DNA of 32,500 bases from Prorocentrum cordatum (Eukaryota; Sar; Dinophyceae; Prorocentrales; Prorocentraceae). The stretch is from positions 863,929-896,428 of the forward strand of contig CAUYUJ010016715.1 of assembly GCA_963575745.1 (NCBI GenBank), written 5' to 3'. Shown here one piece after another: positions 1-8,819 of this stretch. The position numbers and the translations under genes were made by a program. Numbering within the stretch: the first letter of the stretch is position 1; the number at the start of each line of letters is the position of its first letter. A model generated the notes under the pieces. It was not told the origin of the DNA. It did not search any database and saw only the letters and a list, made by a program, of their open reading frames with translations.

Positions 1-1158
1 GTGTACGTTTGCATGTATGTATGTACGTACGTGATTGTATGTATGTGTACATATAGACATACATACATGAATATGTATGTGTGCATGCATATATGGATGC
101 ATGCATGTATGTACGCATGCATGTATACGTGCATGTATGTATGAATGAACGGATGTATGTATGTATGTACGTATGTACGTACGTTTGTGTGTATGTACGT
201 ATAGATGGATGGGTAGGTGTATGTATGTACGTATTCCTGTTTTCACGCATAAATGTATGTATGCATGTATGCATATATGTGTGCTGGCATGGATGTATGT
301 ATGCATGTGTGGATATGTGTGCGTAGATATGTACATGTATAATAATGTATGTATGTGTATAAATGTATGTATGTGTGGATGTATGTATGTGTGTATGTAT
401 GTATGTATGCGTTCATGCATGACTGGCTGTATGCGTTGATGTGTGCATGTAAGCATGCATGCATGCATGCAAGTATCTACGCATGGCTGCATGTTTGTCT
501 GTATGGCTGAATGTGCATACGTAGGTGTGTACACGCGCATGTACGTATGTACGGGTGGATGTACGTACGCATCGATGTGTACGGCTATAGGTACGCGTGT
601 GTCTGTACGTATGAACGTATATACAAGTGGACGGATCGATGTACGTGTGTATGTTTGCATGCATGTCTGCATACATGCATGTCTGTATGTGTGCGTGCAT
701 GCCAATGTGTATGTATGCATGTGTTTGTAGGTAGATGAGTATGTGTATGTATGGATGCGTGGATACATGTGTATGTGTGTATGCGTGTACGTATGTGTGT
801 ATGCATGTATGTACACGTGTATGTGTAGGTATGTATTGTTGTATGCCTGGATATATAAATCTATGTATATGTAGATGTCTGATTACGTGAATGTATGCAT
901 ACATTGATGCATGCACGCATGCGTGCGTGGATGCATGGCGGTATGTATGTTTGGTTGTATGTATGTGTATATGTATGTATGTATGTACGTATGGATGCAT
1001 GTATGTATGTATGTACATACTGTTGTATCAATGTGTATGTATGCATGCATGTATGTATGGGTTTGTGGTTGTTTGTATGTGTGTATGTATGTACGTATGT
1101 GTGTATGTGTATGTATATATATATATATGTATGCATGTGTCGACGTATGTATGTATAT
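1..1158. repeat. Degenerate TGTA/TATG tetranucleotide array
   Basis: More than 1.1 kb of imperfect TGTA/TATG repeats, with ACGT, GCAT and GTGTG variants, runs from the window edge to about 1158. The long open frames across it on both strands (rich in Tyr, Val, Cys and Met on plus, and in His, Thr and Tyr on minus) follow from the repeat and are not genes. The alternating purine-pyrimidine sequence is of a kind that can adopt non-B structure; that is inference. The plus strand reads TGTA here, whereas a similar array at 31300-31520 reads TACA. Confidence 0.95.
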
Positions 1159-1165
1159 GGCAACT

Positions 1166-1199
1166 CACTGCCAACAAATATGTTGAAACAATGGCAGTG
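1166..1199. other. Short hairpin next to the TGTA array
   Basis: An exact 8 bp inverted repeat, CACTGCCA at 1166-1173 and TGGCAGTG at 1192-1199, encloses an 18 nt AT-rich loop immediately after the tetranucleotide array ends. It could be a chance hairpin or a remnant of a small element. No function can be assigned. Confidence 0.4.
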
Positions 1200-1295
1200 C
1201 GCATTACCCCCAGAACTACGCAAGAAAACATGCAAGCATAAGCACGACAGAGTCGGAGACAGAAGCATGCGGAGGAGGGTGAAGGGGTGACAGGT

Positions 1296-1640
1296 GCGCA
1301 CTTCGCAGCCACGCGGGGCGCCGCGAGGTCCCAACTGGGTCCGCGTACCACTCCACTCCGCTGGACCTCCCAGGAGCCCAAGAAAGTAACGACACATGCG
1401 CAATATGCGCAGCCACGCGGGGCGCAGCGAGGTCCCGACTGCGTCCGCGTACTACTCCACTCCGCTGGACCTCCCAGGAGTCCACGAAAGTGGCGATAGT
1501 TGCGCACGTCGCAGGCCCGCAGGGCACCGCGAGATCCCAACTGCGTCCGCGTACCATTCCACTCCGCTAAACCTCCAAGGAGCCTACGAAAGTGGCAATA
1601 GCTGCGCACTTCGCAGCCCTCCCGGGCCGCAAGCAGGACG
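1296..1640. repeat. ~103 bp tandem repeat, about 3.3 copies
   Basis: Copies start near 1296, 1398, 1502 and 1604, so the period is 102-104 bp; the last copy is cut short. Each begins GCGCA(C)TTCGCAG or a close variant, passes through GAGGTCCCAACTG and GTCCGCGTACCA, then CTCCACTCCGCTGGACCTCC, and ends GAAAGTGGCAATAG or similar. The copies differ by scattered substitutions. The 3' part (CGCTGGACCTCC) resembles the core of the composite array at 8.8-11.2 kb (CCCTGGACCTCC), so the two families may share an origin. Open frames through the array are by-products of the repetition. Confidence 0.9.
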
Positions 1641-2077
1641 AATGAGAGAAGGGAGAAACAAGACAAGGAAGACGAGACAGGAGGCAGGAAGTAGGAGGCA
1701 GGAGGGCGGAGGAGGAAGGAGGAGAGGCAGAAGACTCGACCAAAGTGTTCTATACAAAACGAAAACCCAATCAAGGAAGGATGTGAACAAGTAGATATTT
1801 CCGGAACTTTTGAATCTGAACTTTGCTCATTCTGAATTCCTGATCCTGGCATTTTGCAATTCTGACGTTTATCACCTGTGCCAAAATACCAGACTGGGCC
1901 ATGGGGCGGTAGGTCGGGACCCCTCAACCAATCGTGAAATGTGACATCTAGATCTGGCATTGGACGCCGCTCCTTGCAAGCCAATGCTGCAATGCAGATG
2001 ATGAAGGACCTGGTGCGGTCTGATGGCAGGCGGCCCGAGGGGGCACTGGTTGAGCAGGGACCGACCGTCCCGGCATT
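1641..2077. other. No gene seen: purine-rich stretch then unique sequence
   Basis: Positions 1641-1735 are purine-rich (AGG/AGA variants). 1790-2077 is AT-balanced and non-repetitive, with no open frame or motif I can support. Confidence 0.5.
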
Positions 2078-2252
2078 CCTATAGTCCTACCACGAAATGT
2101 TCTCAGAACCCAGAAATGTTCTAAGAAAAAATGTTCTTAGAACATATGCCCGATGATTTAAAAAAGGCAATATCAACCTGACATGTTCTAAAAACATTTC
2201 GAGGAAACCACACAAGGTTCTTACGTAGAACATTGTTTGGTAGGGCTATAGG
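2078..2252. mobile_element. MITE-like element with 26 bp terminal inverted repeats
   Basis: The left end (2078-2103, starting CCTATAGTCCTACCA) and the reverse complement of the right end (2227-2252, starting CCTATAGCCCTACCA) match at 22 of 26 positions. The interior is AT-rich compared with its flanks, non-coding, and carries ATGTTCT or its complement AGAACAT several times, including a near-palindrome at 2129-2143 (ATGTTCTTAGAACAT). Size, matching ends and lack of coding sequence fit a miniature inverted-repeat transposable element. A TA (or TATA) lies at the outer edge of each end, which would suit a Tc1/mariner-type TA target duplication. The superfamily is inferred; no transposase is in the window. 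Confidence 0.72.
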
Positions 2253-2396
2253 CGAGCCAGGACGCTTCGCCAATGCTTGACCTGGGGCGCCTCCCTACCA
2301 CCGAGCTGGACCAGAGGCCAGGGAAAGACTCTGACCGACGGGGGGGGCTCTGGGGCAATGGCGGGGGTGAGAGGGCGCTAGGGCGAGAGGGGGGCC

Positions 2397-2435
2397 CTCC
2401 TCCTCCTCCTCCTCCTCCTCATCCTCCTCCTCCCT
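2397..2435. repeat. TCC trinucleotide tract
   Basis: About 12 TCC triplets with one CAT interruption. The Pro/Ser/Leu and Glu/Gly runs predicted across it are microsatellite translations. Confidence 0.9.
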
Positions 2436-2505
2436 GGGCCAGGATCGGGTGGAGGCGAGACGAGGGAAGGAGATCTGGAATATGAGGATGCGGACCCAGA
2501 CCCCC

Positions 2506-2666
2506 GACGTCATGTTTTTCACAGCGTCGACCACTGGAGGTCTGGAACCCTTCACAAGGACCGGTTTCTCATCCCGGGTCGCTTTCTGACGGCCCCGAGG
2601 CCCGGCAAGGGCCCCAGGAGGCCGTGAATAGCGAAAAACCTCCCGTCGTGATGTTTTCACAACGCG
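2506..2666. repeat. Dispersed ~41 bp repeat, copy 1, plus a partial copy
   Basis: Positions 2626-2666 (GAATAGCGAAAAACCTCCCG then TCGTGATGTTTTCACAACGCG) match 6059-6100 in the same orientation at roughly three of four positions. A shorter relative lies at 2506-2527 (GACGTCATGTTTTTCACAGCG). Similarity at 6059 runs to the outer edge of the foldback element there, so this may be a fragment of the same mobile family. Confidence 0.55.
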
Positions 2667-2770
2667 AAGGGGTCTGGGGAGGAAGACGGACGACATGCAG
2701 GACAAGCAGGGGGATCATGCGCAGGACGGAAGCATCAGCAGGACGAGGAGGATGGGAAAGAGGAGTGGAT

Positions 2771-2815
2771 CCTCCTCCTCCTCCTTCTCCTCCTCCTCCT
2801 CCTCCTCCTCCTCCT
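2771..2815. repeat. TCC trinucleotide tract
   Basis: About 15 TCC units with one TTC variant. Both flanks are unique GC-rich sequence without a supportable gene. Confidence 0.9.
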
Positions 2816-3173
2816 GCAGAGGAGGGGATGGGAGCTGCCTCGCGGGGAGCGCTGACGACGACGGTGCGGCGCCAGCCTTGACCGCCCAAGCGTCCGTGGG
2901 CTCGTCGGGCAGGCGCGCCATGCTGTTCCTCCCGGCGCGGCGCTGGGAGGCAGCCCTGACGTTCGCCGAGTTCGGGAGCCCACAGAGGGCGTGCGCCCCT
3001 CGATCCGCGAGACTGCCCGCTTAATACGAACATTTTTGCGCAATGCGTACTCTCGAAGCCAGCGTGGAATCATGTGCCTGTGCGTCCTTCTTCCGCTCCT
3101 GACGAGTGACCGGCGGACCCGAACGAAATTATCACGCGCCTGGTTGCCGTGAGATGAAAGGTGTCTCTCATAC

Positions 3174-3238
3174 TCTCTCTCTCTCTCTCTATAAATATAC
3201 ATATAGATATGTCTCTCTCCATCTCTCTCTCTCCCTTT
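3174..3238. repeat. CT microsatellite split by an AT-rich island
   Basis: A CT run is interrupted by a ~25 bp TATA-like island (ATAAATATACATATAGATAT), then GTCTCTC and more CT. The same layout recurs at 31014-31150, and its complement at 24415-24535. Confidence 0.8.
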
Positions 3239-3245
3239 CCCCTCT

Positions 3246-4309
3246 CATCCTGTCTTCTGTCTCTGGACTCTCAGATCTGGTGTTCTTTTATGCTGTCTAC
3301 TGGTGAGCTACAGCGTCAATCAAGAACAAGGTCGAGAGGATTCCAACGTCAGCACCTGGCCGCCCAAAATTGTCCTGGACAGCCAAGAGGACAGCCAAGA
3401 CAGCCAGAGACATCTGGTAGACCCCTGAAGGCCCAACCAAAATGCCACCGAGACAGCCCCGACAAGCCAAGACGACCCACGAGGGTCCTCAGACGCTTCA
3501 AGATAACCCACGAGGGCCCCACGCACCCCACCAAGAGAGCCCAAAGCAGCTTCCGAGAGATCCCAAAACAACTTGTCAACAACTCAGAAGCCCCAAGAAT
3601 CCCAAGGAGATTCCAAAACTGCCCAAAATGGCCCCTCGAGGCCCCAAGACACCCCCGAGATCATCCCGGAATGATCCAAAAGGACCGCCCCACGATGACC
3701 TCAAGACGAGCCGCAAAGGCTCGAAGGTCGTGCCCATCTGCTTCTACAAGTCTCCGAGGTAATGCGGTTGCAAAAAATGACGACAAAACTTTCGGGGCCA
3801 AGAACAATCCATGCATGAGCGGCCCAAGATCGCCGGAGACGCATCTCGCGACGCGCGACATCACGCGAATCGCAGAAGGCAGCACAGACCGAAACGCCGG
3901 CTGGTGGAGGGAGAAGAATAACAGATCTCTCGCCGCTGGGAGCGCTGTTCCCCTCGCCCCCTGCAGGGAGAGGAGGGGGGGTCCTCCCTCCACAATTCGG
4001 GGGCTGGAGTTCTCTCGGCGACCTCGGGCGCGCCTGGGCATCCGAGGCACAGCCGACGCGCGGCGACAGGACGAGGAACGGCTCGCAGACCGGCCTGGGG
4101 CCCGCTCCCCCGACAAGCCTCGCATGAGCTTCGAAGCCGCGGAGAAGGCTCCAAAAAATCCCGAGGGATCCTGCGCGACTCCACCACCGCCAGAAGCCTT
4201 GCAGCGGAGGGAGCCGCCGCCCGCCAGGGACGCGCGAGCGACACCTCGGAGAGCTGACGCCCGGCGCTGGAGGAACCCCTGTGATGAAGGACCACGTGCT
4301 TTGAAAGGC
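3246..4309. other. No supported gene: Pro/Arg-rich open stretch
   Basis: A plus-strand frame stays open from 3161 to 4783, predicting 540 residues. It begins in the CT microsatellite, passes through short CCCAAGA/CAGCCAAGA-type repeats at 3360-3680, and crosses the TCC tract at 4310. Opposite-strand frames are equally long. The last ~90 residues (4510-4783) have a more protein-like, helix-forming, charged composition (AREDLEALGREVEARRA), so a real exon there cannot be excluded. No domain is recognised. Confidence 0.25.
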
Positions 4310-4445
4310 ACCTCCCCCTCCCCCTCCTCCCCCTCCTCCCCCTCCTCCTCCTCCTCCTCCTCCTCCTCCTCCCCCTCCCCCTCCTCCTCCTCCTCCTCCT
4401 CCTCCTCCTCCTCCTCCTCCTCCTCCTCCTCCTCCTCCTCCCCCT
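4310..4445. repeat. Long TCC/CCCCTC tract
   Basis: 136 bp of TCC triplets with CCC interruptions. It translates to poly-Ser, poly-Pro or poly-Leu on plus and poly-Gly, poly-Arg or poly-Glu on minus, which explains the long frames overlapping it. Confidence 0.95.
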
Positions 4446-4840
4446 TTTACTTGGAAAGGTCTCGTGCTGGACGATATCCAGCCCATCGGAATCCACAGGG
4501 ACTCACGATGGCGTATTCTGGGCACCCCTCCCCTGAGGTCAGGAGTGAGTGGGCCCCGCTTTTCTCCGCCTGGTCCCGGGGCCTTCAGGGGCCCCCGAAA
4601 GCTCGGGAGGCCGCCAGGTCCAGCGGCCGTGTGCGCGAGGCTCCAGCGGCGGACCTGACGAGGGGCCTCGCGCTGATCGGCCTCGCCCGCGAGGATTTGG
4701 AGGCCCTGGGACGGGAGGTGGAGGCCAGGCGGGCGCGCGGGGAGGAACCTGAGGACGAGGATCTCCCCTGCGGCCTCGCCTAACTCGTTTGTTTGTTGTT
4801 TGCATGCCGAATGCGGTCGTACCATTCACGGTTGTGCGCT

Positions 4841-5036
4841 TCCTCCTCCTCCTCCTCCTCCTTCGCCTCCTCCTCCTCCTCCTCCTCCCCCTCCTCCTCC
4901 TCCTCCGCCTCCTCCTCCTCCTTCTCCTCCTCCCCCTCCTGTTCTCCTCCTCCTCCTCCTCCTCCTCCTCCTCCTCCTCCTCCTCCTCCTCCTCCTCCTC
5001 CTCCTCCTCCTCCTCCCCTCCCCCTCCCCCTCCTCC
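4841..5036. repeat. Long TCC tract
   Basis: Nearly 200 bp of TCC with occasional GCC, TTC and CCC variants, with pyrimidines on the plus strand throughout. Such a homopurine-homopyrimidine run can form triplex DNA; that is known of the sequence class, not shown here. Confidence 0.95.
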
Positions 5037-5113
5037 CTCTCGTTATCGTTCCAGCGCTGCGGACGGCTGCCGGGGCGGTTCTGGAAGGAACCCGGGAACC
5101 CGAGGCCGAGGCC

Positions 5114-5236
5114 TCCTCCTCTTTCCTCCTCCCGCCTCCTCCTCCTCCTCCTTCTTCTCCTCCTCCTCCTCGCCCTCCTCCTCCTCCTCCTCGTCCTCCT
5201 CCTCCTCCTCCTTGTCCTCCTCCTCCTCCTCCCTCT
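5114..5236. repeat. TCC tract
   Basis: About 120 bp of TCC repeats with TTC, GCC, GTCC and TGTCC interruptions. A ~75 bp unique GC-rich spacer separates it from the previous tract. Confidence 0.95.
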
Positions 5237-5985
5237 ACCAAGCACGCGTCGAAGCTCTGCCAGCCCAGGCGGTCCTCGAGCCCGCTCTCGCGCCCTGAAG
5301 CAGCGTCACCCCCGGCTCCGAAGACCGCCTCGAGCTCGTCCTTGCGTCAGCGCTGCCAAGCCTGACGAAGGCAGCACACCCCAGAGATGCATCAAGAGAT
5401 GCATGCACTTTGTGACCGCTCATTCCTGACTCTGTTCCGTCACTTGCTAGGGCAATGGTTGGCGGCGCCGACCTCAGCTTATGCCAACCACTGCTCGATT
5501 CGAAGACGAGCCCATCGATGGCTACAGAAGGCCGGGAGTGGTGGCACGAAATGCGGCCTTCGAGCCCCGCCCCTGGGGAAGCAGGAATGAACGATGCGCG
5601 TGCCGCTGTCATGGGCTCGGAGGTTGGAGGCGCAGGGACTACGGTCGGCTGCGGGCGAGGGGGTGAAGCGACAAGGAGAAGGCCTTCTCGGAAGGCGGCG
5701 AGCAACTTTCTGCAACTTCGGGGGAGGCTCGGAAAACACTGATCAGAAGGCCCGGGGCCTTCCGAGCCTTCCGAGGAGGCCTTCTCTCGGCTACACGCAG
5801 GAGTGACCCCAGGCAGGAGTGGCCTCGGGTGCGCGGGGGAGCGGGGGACGCGGGGTGGCCAAGCACGAGCGCGCGAGACACTGCCGTCGCACCGCACTCG
5901 GCGATCGGGGGGTGCTCAGTGGGCGCGCGCCAGAGGCCACTCCGGCGGAAGGTCACCCTTGCGTGGAGTCGATTCTCCTCCTCTA
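5237..5985. other. No gene seen: GC-rich unique sequence
   Basis: Overlapping open frames of up to about 220 residues exist on both strands, but none shows a recognised domain or is clearly better than its competitors. High GC content explains the scarcity of stops. Confidence 0.4.
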
Positions 5986-6055
5986 GCAGACGACGACGAC
6001 GACCACCACCACCACCACGATGACGACGACGACGACGGCGGCGACGACGACGAAG
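5986..6055. repeat. GAC/ACC trinucleotide tract
   Basis: GAC triplets, then ACC triplets, then GAC/GGC triplets, giving Asp/His runs in one plus frame. It lies just upstream of the dispersed repeat copy and foldback element. Confidence 0.9.
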
Positions 6056-6058
6056 CCA

Positions 6059-6100
6059 GAATAGCGCAACGCCTCCCGTCGCGATTCTTTCATGACTCGC
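6059..6100. repeat. Dispersed ~41 bp repeat, copy 2
   Basis: Begins GAATAGCGCAACGCCTCCCG and continues TCGCGATTCTTTCATGACTCGC. It aligns in the same orientation with 2626-2666 and overlaps the first bases of the foldback element's left arm. Confidence 0.55.
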
Positions 6101-6352
6101 GCCGCCGACCTGCTTAGAATAAGAAAGCACGCAATAGACATGTACACTTCTGGCGCTCCGCGCTGATTTCGTGGATCTCTGCGCTGAACCCTCCTCCGTG
6201 GCGCGCGGAGCGCGCCTGGGGCGGCGCTGGAGGCGCCGCCGGGGGGGGGGGGGGGGCCGGCGCAGAGAGCCACGAAATCCGCGCGGAGCGCCAAGAGTTT
6301 ATATGTCTATGACGTACTTTCTTATTCGAAGCAGAACGGCGGCGAGAGTATG
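6091..6352. mobile_element. Foldback element with ~94 bp inverted arms
   Basis: The left arm (6091-6184) and the reverse complement of the right arm (6260-6352) align over about 94 positions with roughly 80 identities and one gap. Shared blocks include GAATAAGAAAG, ATAGACAT, GGCGCTCCGCGC, GATTTCGTGG and TCTCTGCGC. The ~75 bp centre holds a further hairpin (GGCGGCGC, 5 nt loop, GCGCCGCC) and a G run of about 16. The whole unit could fold into one long hairpin as DNA or RNA. It has no coding capacity and no obvious target-site duplication. It could be a foldback transposon, a MITE, or a hairpin RNA locus. Mobile origin is inferred from the symmetry. Confidence 0.65.
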
Positions 6353-6532
6353 GCGTGTTCTCTTGTTCGATTCTCGCTTCCCCCCTGGGCTTGCCGCCGA
6401 AGCCTCCTCGGCAAGCCGTGTGCGTGCGCAGCCCCCAGCGGTCGGTCGCGGGCGGACGGACGGCGGGGCCGGGCCCGGGAGGGCGGGCGGGGCGGAGAGG
6501 AGGGCCGGGAGAGATGGCGGCAGGGGCGGATG

Positions 6533-6902
6533 CGCACGCACGCACCCACGCACACGCACACACGTACACGCACGCACGCACACACGCACACACGCACACA
6601 CACATACACACAAACACACTCTCTCTCTCACACGCACACACACGCACACACACACACACACGCGGACACACACACACACGCACTCACGCGCACACGCACA
6701 CACACACACTCACGAACACGCACACGAACACGCATACGCACACGCACACACACACATACACACAAACACACACACTCACACACACACACGCACACACACA
6801 CTCACACTCACACTCACACACACACGCACATACACACAGACAACCACACACATGCACACACGCACACGCACACGCACACGCACACGCACACGCACACACA
6901 CA
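6533..6902. repeat. CA / CACG dinucleotide array
   Basis: Alternating CA with frequent CG, CT and CAT variants. It produces Thr-His and Cys-Val frames that are not genes. Confidence 0.95.
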
Positions 6903-6903
6903 A

Positions 6904-7053
6904 TGTTGGCGTCGCAGCCCCGCACGCAGCGACAGGGCGTCCAAAATCGGAGAAGAGAACGCGCGCGCGACTAGCGCGCACGAACACACACACACACACA
7001 CACACACACACGCGCGCACGCACGCACGCACACAACACACACACACGCACGCA

Positions 7054-7122
<69 letters not shown>

Positions 7123-7198
7123 TTTTGGCGTCGCGGCCCTGCGCGCGGCGATAGGGCGGAGAAGGTCGTAAAGCAGAGAACGCGCGTGCGCGACAAGG
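6904..7198. repeat. Duplicated ~72 bp unit, each copy preceded by a CA tract
   Basis: Copy 1 (about 6904-6975) and copy 2 (about 7128-7198) share TTGGCGTCGC, then GCCC-GC-CGCG-CGA-AGGGCG, then GAGAACGCGCGYGCG. Each follows directly on a CA run; the second run, 6983-7122, lies between them. The layout CA-unit-CA-unit suggests duplication of a compound block, or two insertions of a short element with a CA tail. Confidence 0.75.
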
Positions 7199-7299
7199 AA
7201 CGCCCGAGCTCACAAAGACCGCTTAGGGTCCCGCAACGGCCGATAACCCTAAGCCATCCGGGCGTGGATGACGGGGGAAGCGGTGGAAGGACGAGACTC

Positions 7300-7356
7300 G
7301 CACACGCACACACACACACACATTCACACAAACACATACGCACGCACACCCACACA
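7300..7356. repeat. Short CA tract
   Basis: A CA/CACG-rich run that ends the microsatellite-rich block. A further short CA run lies at 7833-7850. Confidence 0.85.
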
Positions 7357-7359
7357 TAA

Positions 7360-8290
7360 CCGCATCAAGCATTTAAGAAACCCCCCCCTCATCCGGTGAA
7401 CGTATAACGCATCCGGCACCCTGGAAGCGTTACCTCGGCACTGGAGGAGCCCGCAGAGAGCATTCCCTCAGCATTCCCAAGGACATGCGAGGGGCGCTTA
7501 GCATCTCCCCGGAGTCTCGGATGCTTGGGATTCCCGAGGCAATCCTTTGCTGGTCCGTGAAATGTCCTAGGAAATGCACAGCATATCCAAAGGCATCCCC
7601 AAGGATTTCTTCTTGCGCGTCGCGCGGCGCGCGACGCGCCACGGAATTTTATTGTTTGATCGATGCGAGGTGCTAAAGATATCGCTCTGCGAAAACGACC
7701 CCCTGAAAAGATTAAATCTTGGTGCGGTGCTGACGATAACCCCGGAGGGGTTCTTAAAGGCTTGCCGGGGTTACACACATACTGTTTCCTCAGGCGCGCC
7801 TGTGGGTTGCAAACGATGGTCCAATCACTATTGCACACACACACACACACTGCTCACGTGTCTGCCGTCGAGCGGCAACTCCGAAAATGACTCGTGTCGT
7901 ATCATGCGTCGGTGATCACATCAGCCATGTATCTGGACCTCAATGGCGGCACTGCTCCATCCAATCAAGCCGTCGCCTGGCTTTGAGCCAACCGTGCTCT
8001 TGACCAGGAGCGCAAACTTCGGAAAGCCACCTGCAGGTTCTAAGCCGCTCGAGGCGAAAATCTCTTATGCCCCACCGCCTCACTTTGCTTTGAGGCAGAA
8101 GCGCGGATACGGCACCTGACGCAGATTATCCCCTCTCCCTCCCCCCCTTGGTTCTCCTCGGATTTCTCCTCCTCTGGCTGTTGACGCCGGTGATGCTTTC
8201 GCCGTTCCTGCTGCTCCTGCTGCTGCTCGTCCTCCTCAAGTCCTGCGCAGCACGCAGTCCAGGGATAGCCAGCCAAAGCACGAGACTAGA
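7360..8290. other. No gene seen; contains a perfect GC palindrome
   Basis: At 7615-7639 an 11 bp perfect inverted repeat (GCGCGTCGCGC) with a 3 nt loop forms a very stable potential hairpin. Around 7430-7610 short GGCATCCC/CATTCCCAAGGA-type motifs recur in both orientations. Open frames are short and unconvincing. 8150-8250 is rich in CTGCTC and TCC triplets. Confidence 0.45.
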
Positions 8291-8296
8291 CAGGCC

Positions 8297-8815
8297 GTGT
8301 ACAATAGCCAAAACGACCAAGCGACTAACACCAACGAACCAACCAGACCAGACAAATCAGACCAGACCAGGCGAACTAGGTGCACGACTCGACTAACCAG
8401 ACCAAACCAACCGAACCAGACCGAGGTCAGCCGAGCGAACCAACCGAGGAGGAACCTGCGGGGCCACACCAATGAGACGTACAAACCGAGGTCGGATCCG
8501 AAAGAACTCTGCCGACCGGACCAACCAGACCAACTGGACGAACCAGAACAACCAGACCAGAACCAGTGGAGCAACCACGACAGTCAAAGCAGGCCAACCA
8601 ACCAGACCAACCATACATAAGAAAAGGCAGCCCACACCAGCCATGCCAAACATATCAGCCAAGCGAGTCGGACCGACAAAGCAAACCGAGCCAGACCAAC
8701 CGAACCAATCGGACATGCCAAAGCAAACCAAACAGACCAACCAGGTGAAATACTCGACCAGACAAGACCGGCCAGACCAGGCCAACCAAGACCAGCCAAC
8801 GAACTCAAGATTCGA
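8297..8815. repeat. ACCAGACC / ACCAACCAG minisatellite
   Basis: A degenerate array of ACCAGACC, ACCAACC and CCGAACC units. The same motif reappears at 8985-9130, 9480-9580 and 9895-9930 inside the composite array, so this is its left-hand extension. The Gln/Asn/Thr-rich and Trp/Leu/Val-rich open frames here derive from the repeat. Confidence 0.9.
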
Positions 8816-8819
8816 ACAT

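Noticed and set aside
1-1400. Cys/Tyr/Val and His/Thr-rich open frames in the TGTA array
   Set aside because: They are translations of a tetranucleotide repeat lacking stops, present in several frames on both strands.
3161-4783. 540-residue plus-strand open frame as a gene
   Set aside because: It starts in a CT microsatellite, crosses a TCC tract and is Pro/Arg/Ser-rich with no domain. Frames of similar length exist on the other strand.
4789-5429. Poly-Ser/Pro/Leu proteins across the TCC tracts
   Set aside because: Three overlapping frames of similar length on one strand show that the repeat, not selection, keeps them open.
6171-7359. Thr-His and Cys-Val repeat proteins
   Set aside because: They are encoded only by CA/CACG dinucleotide runs.
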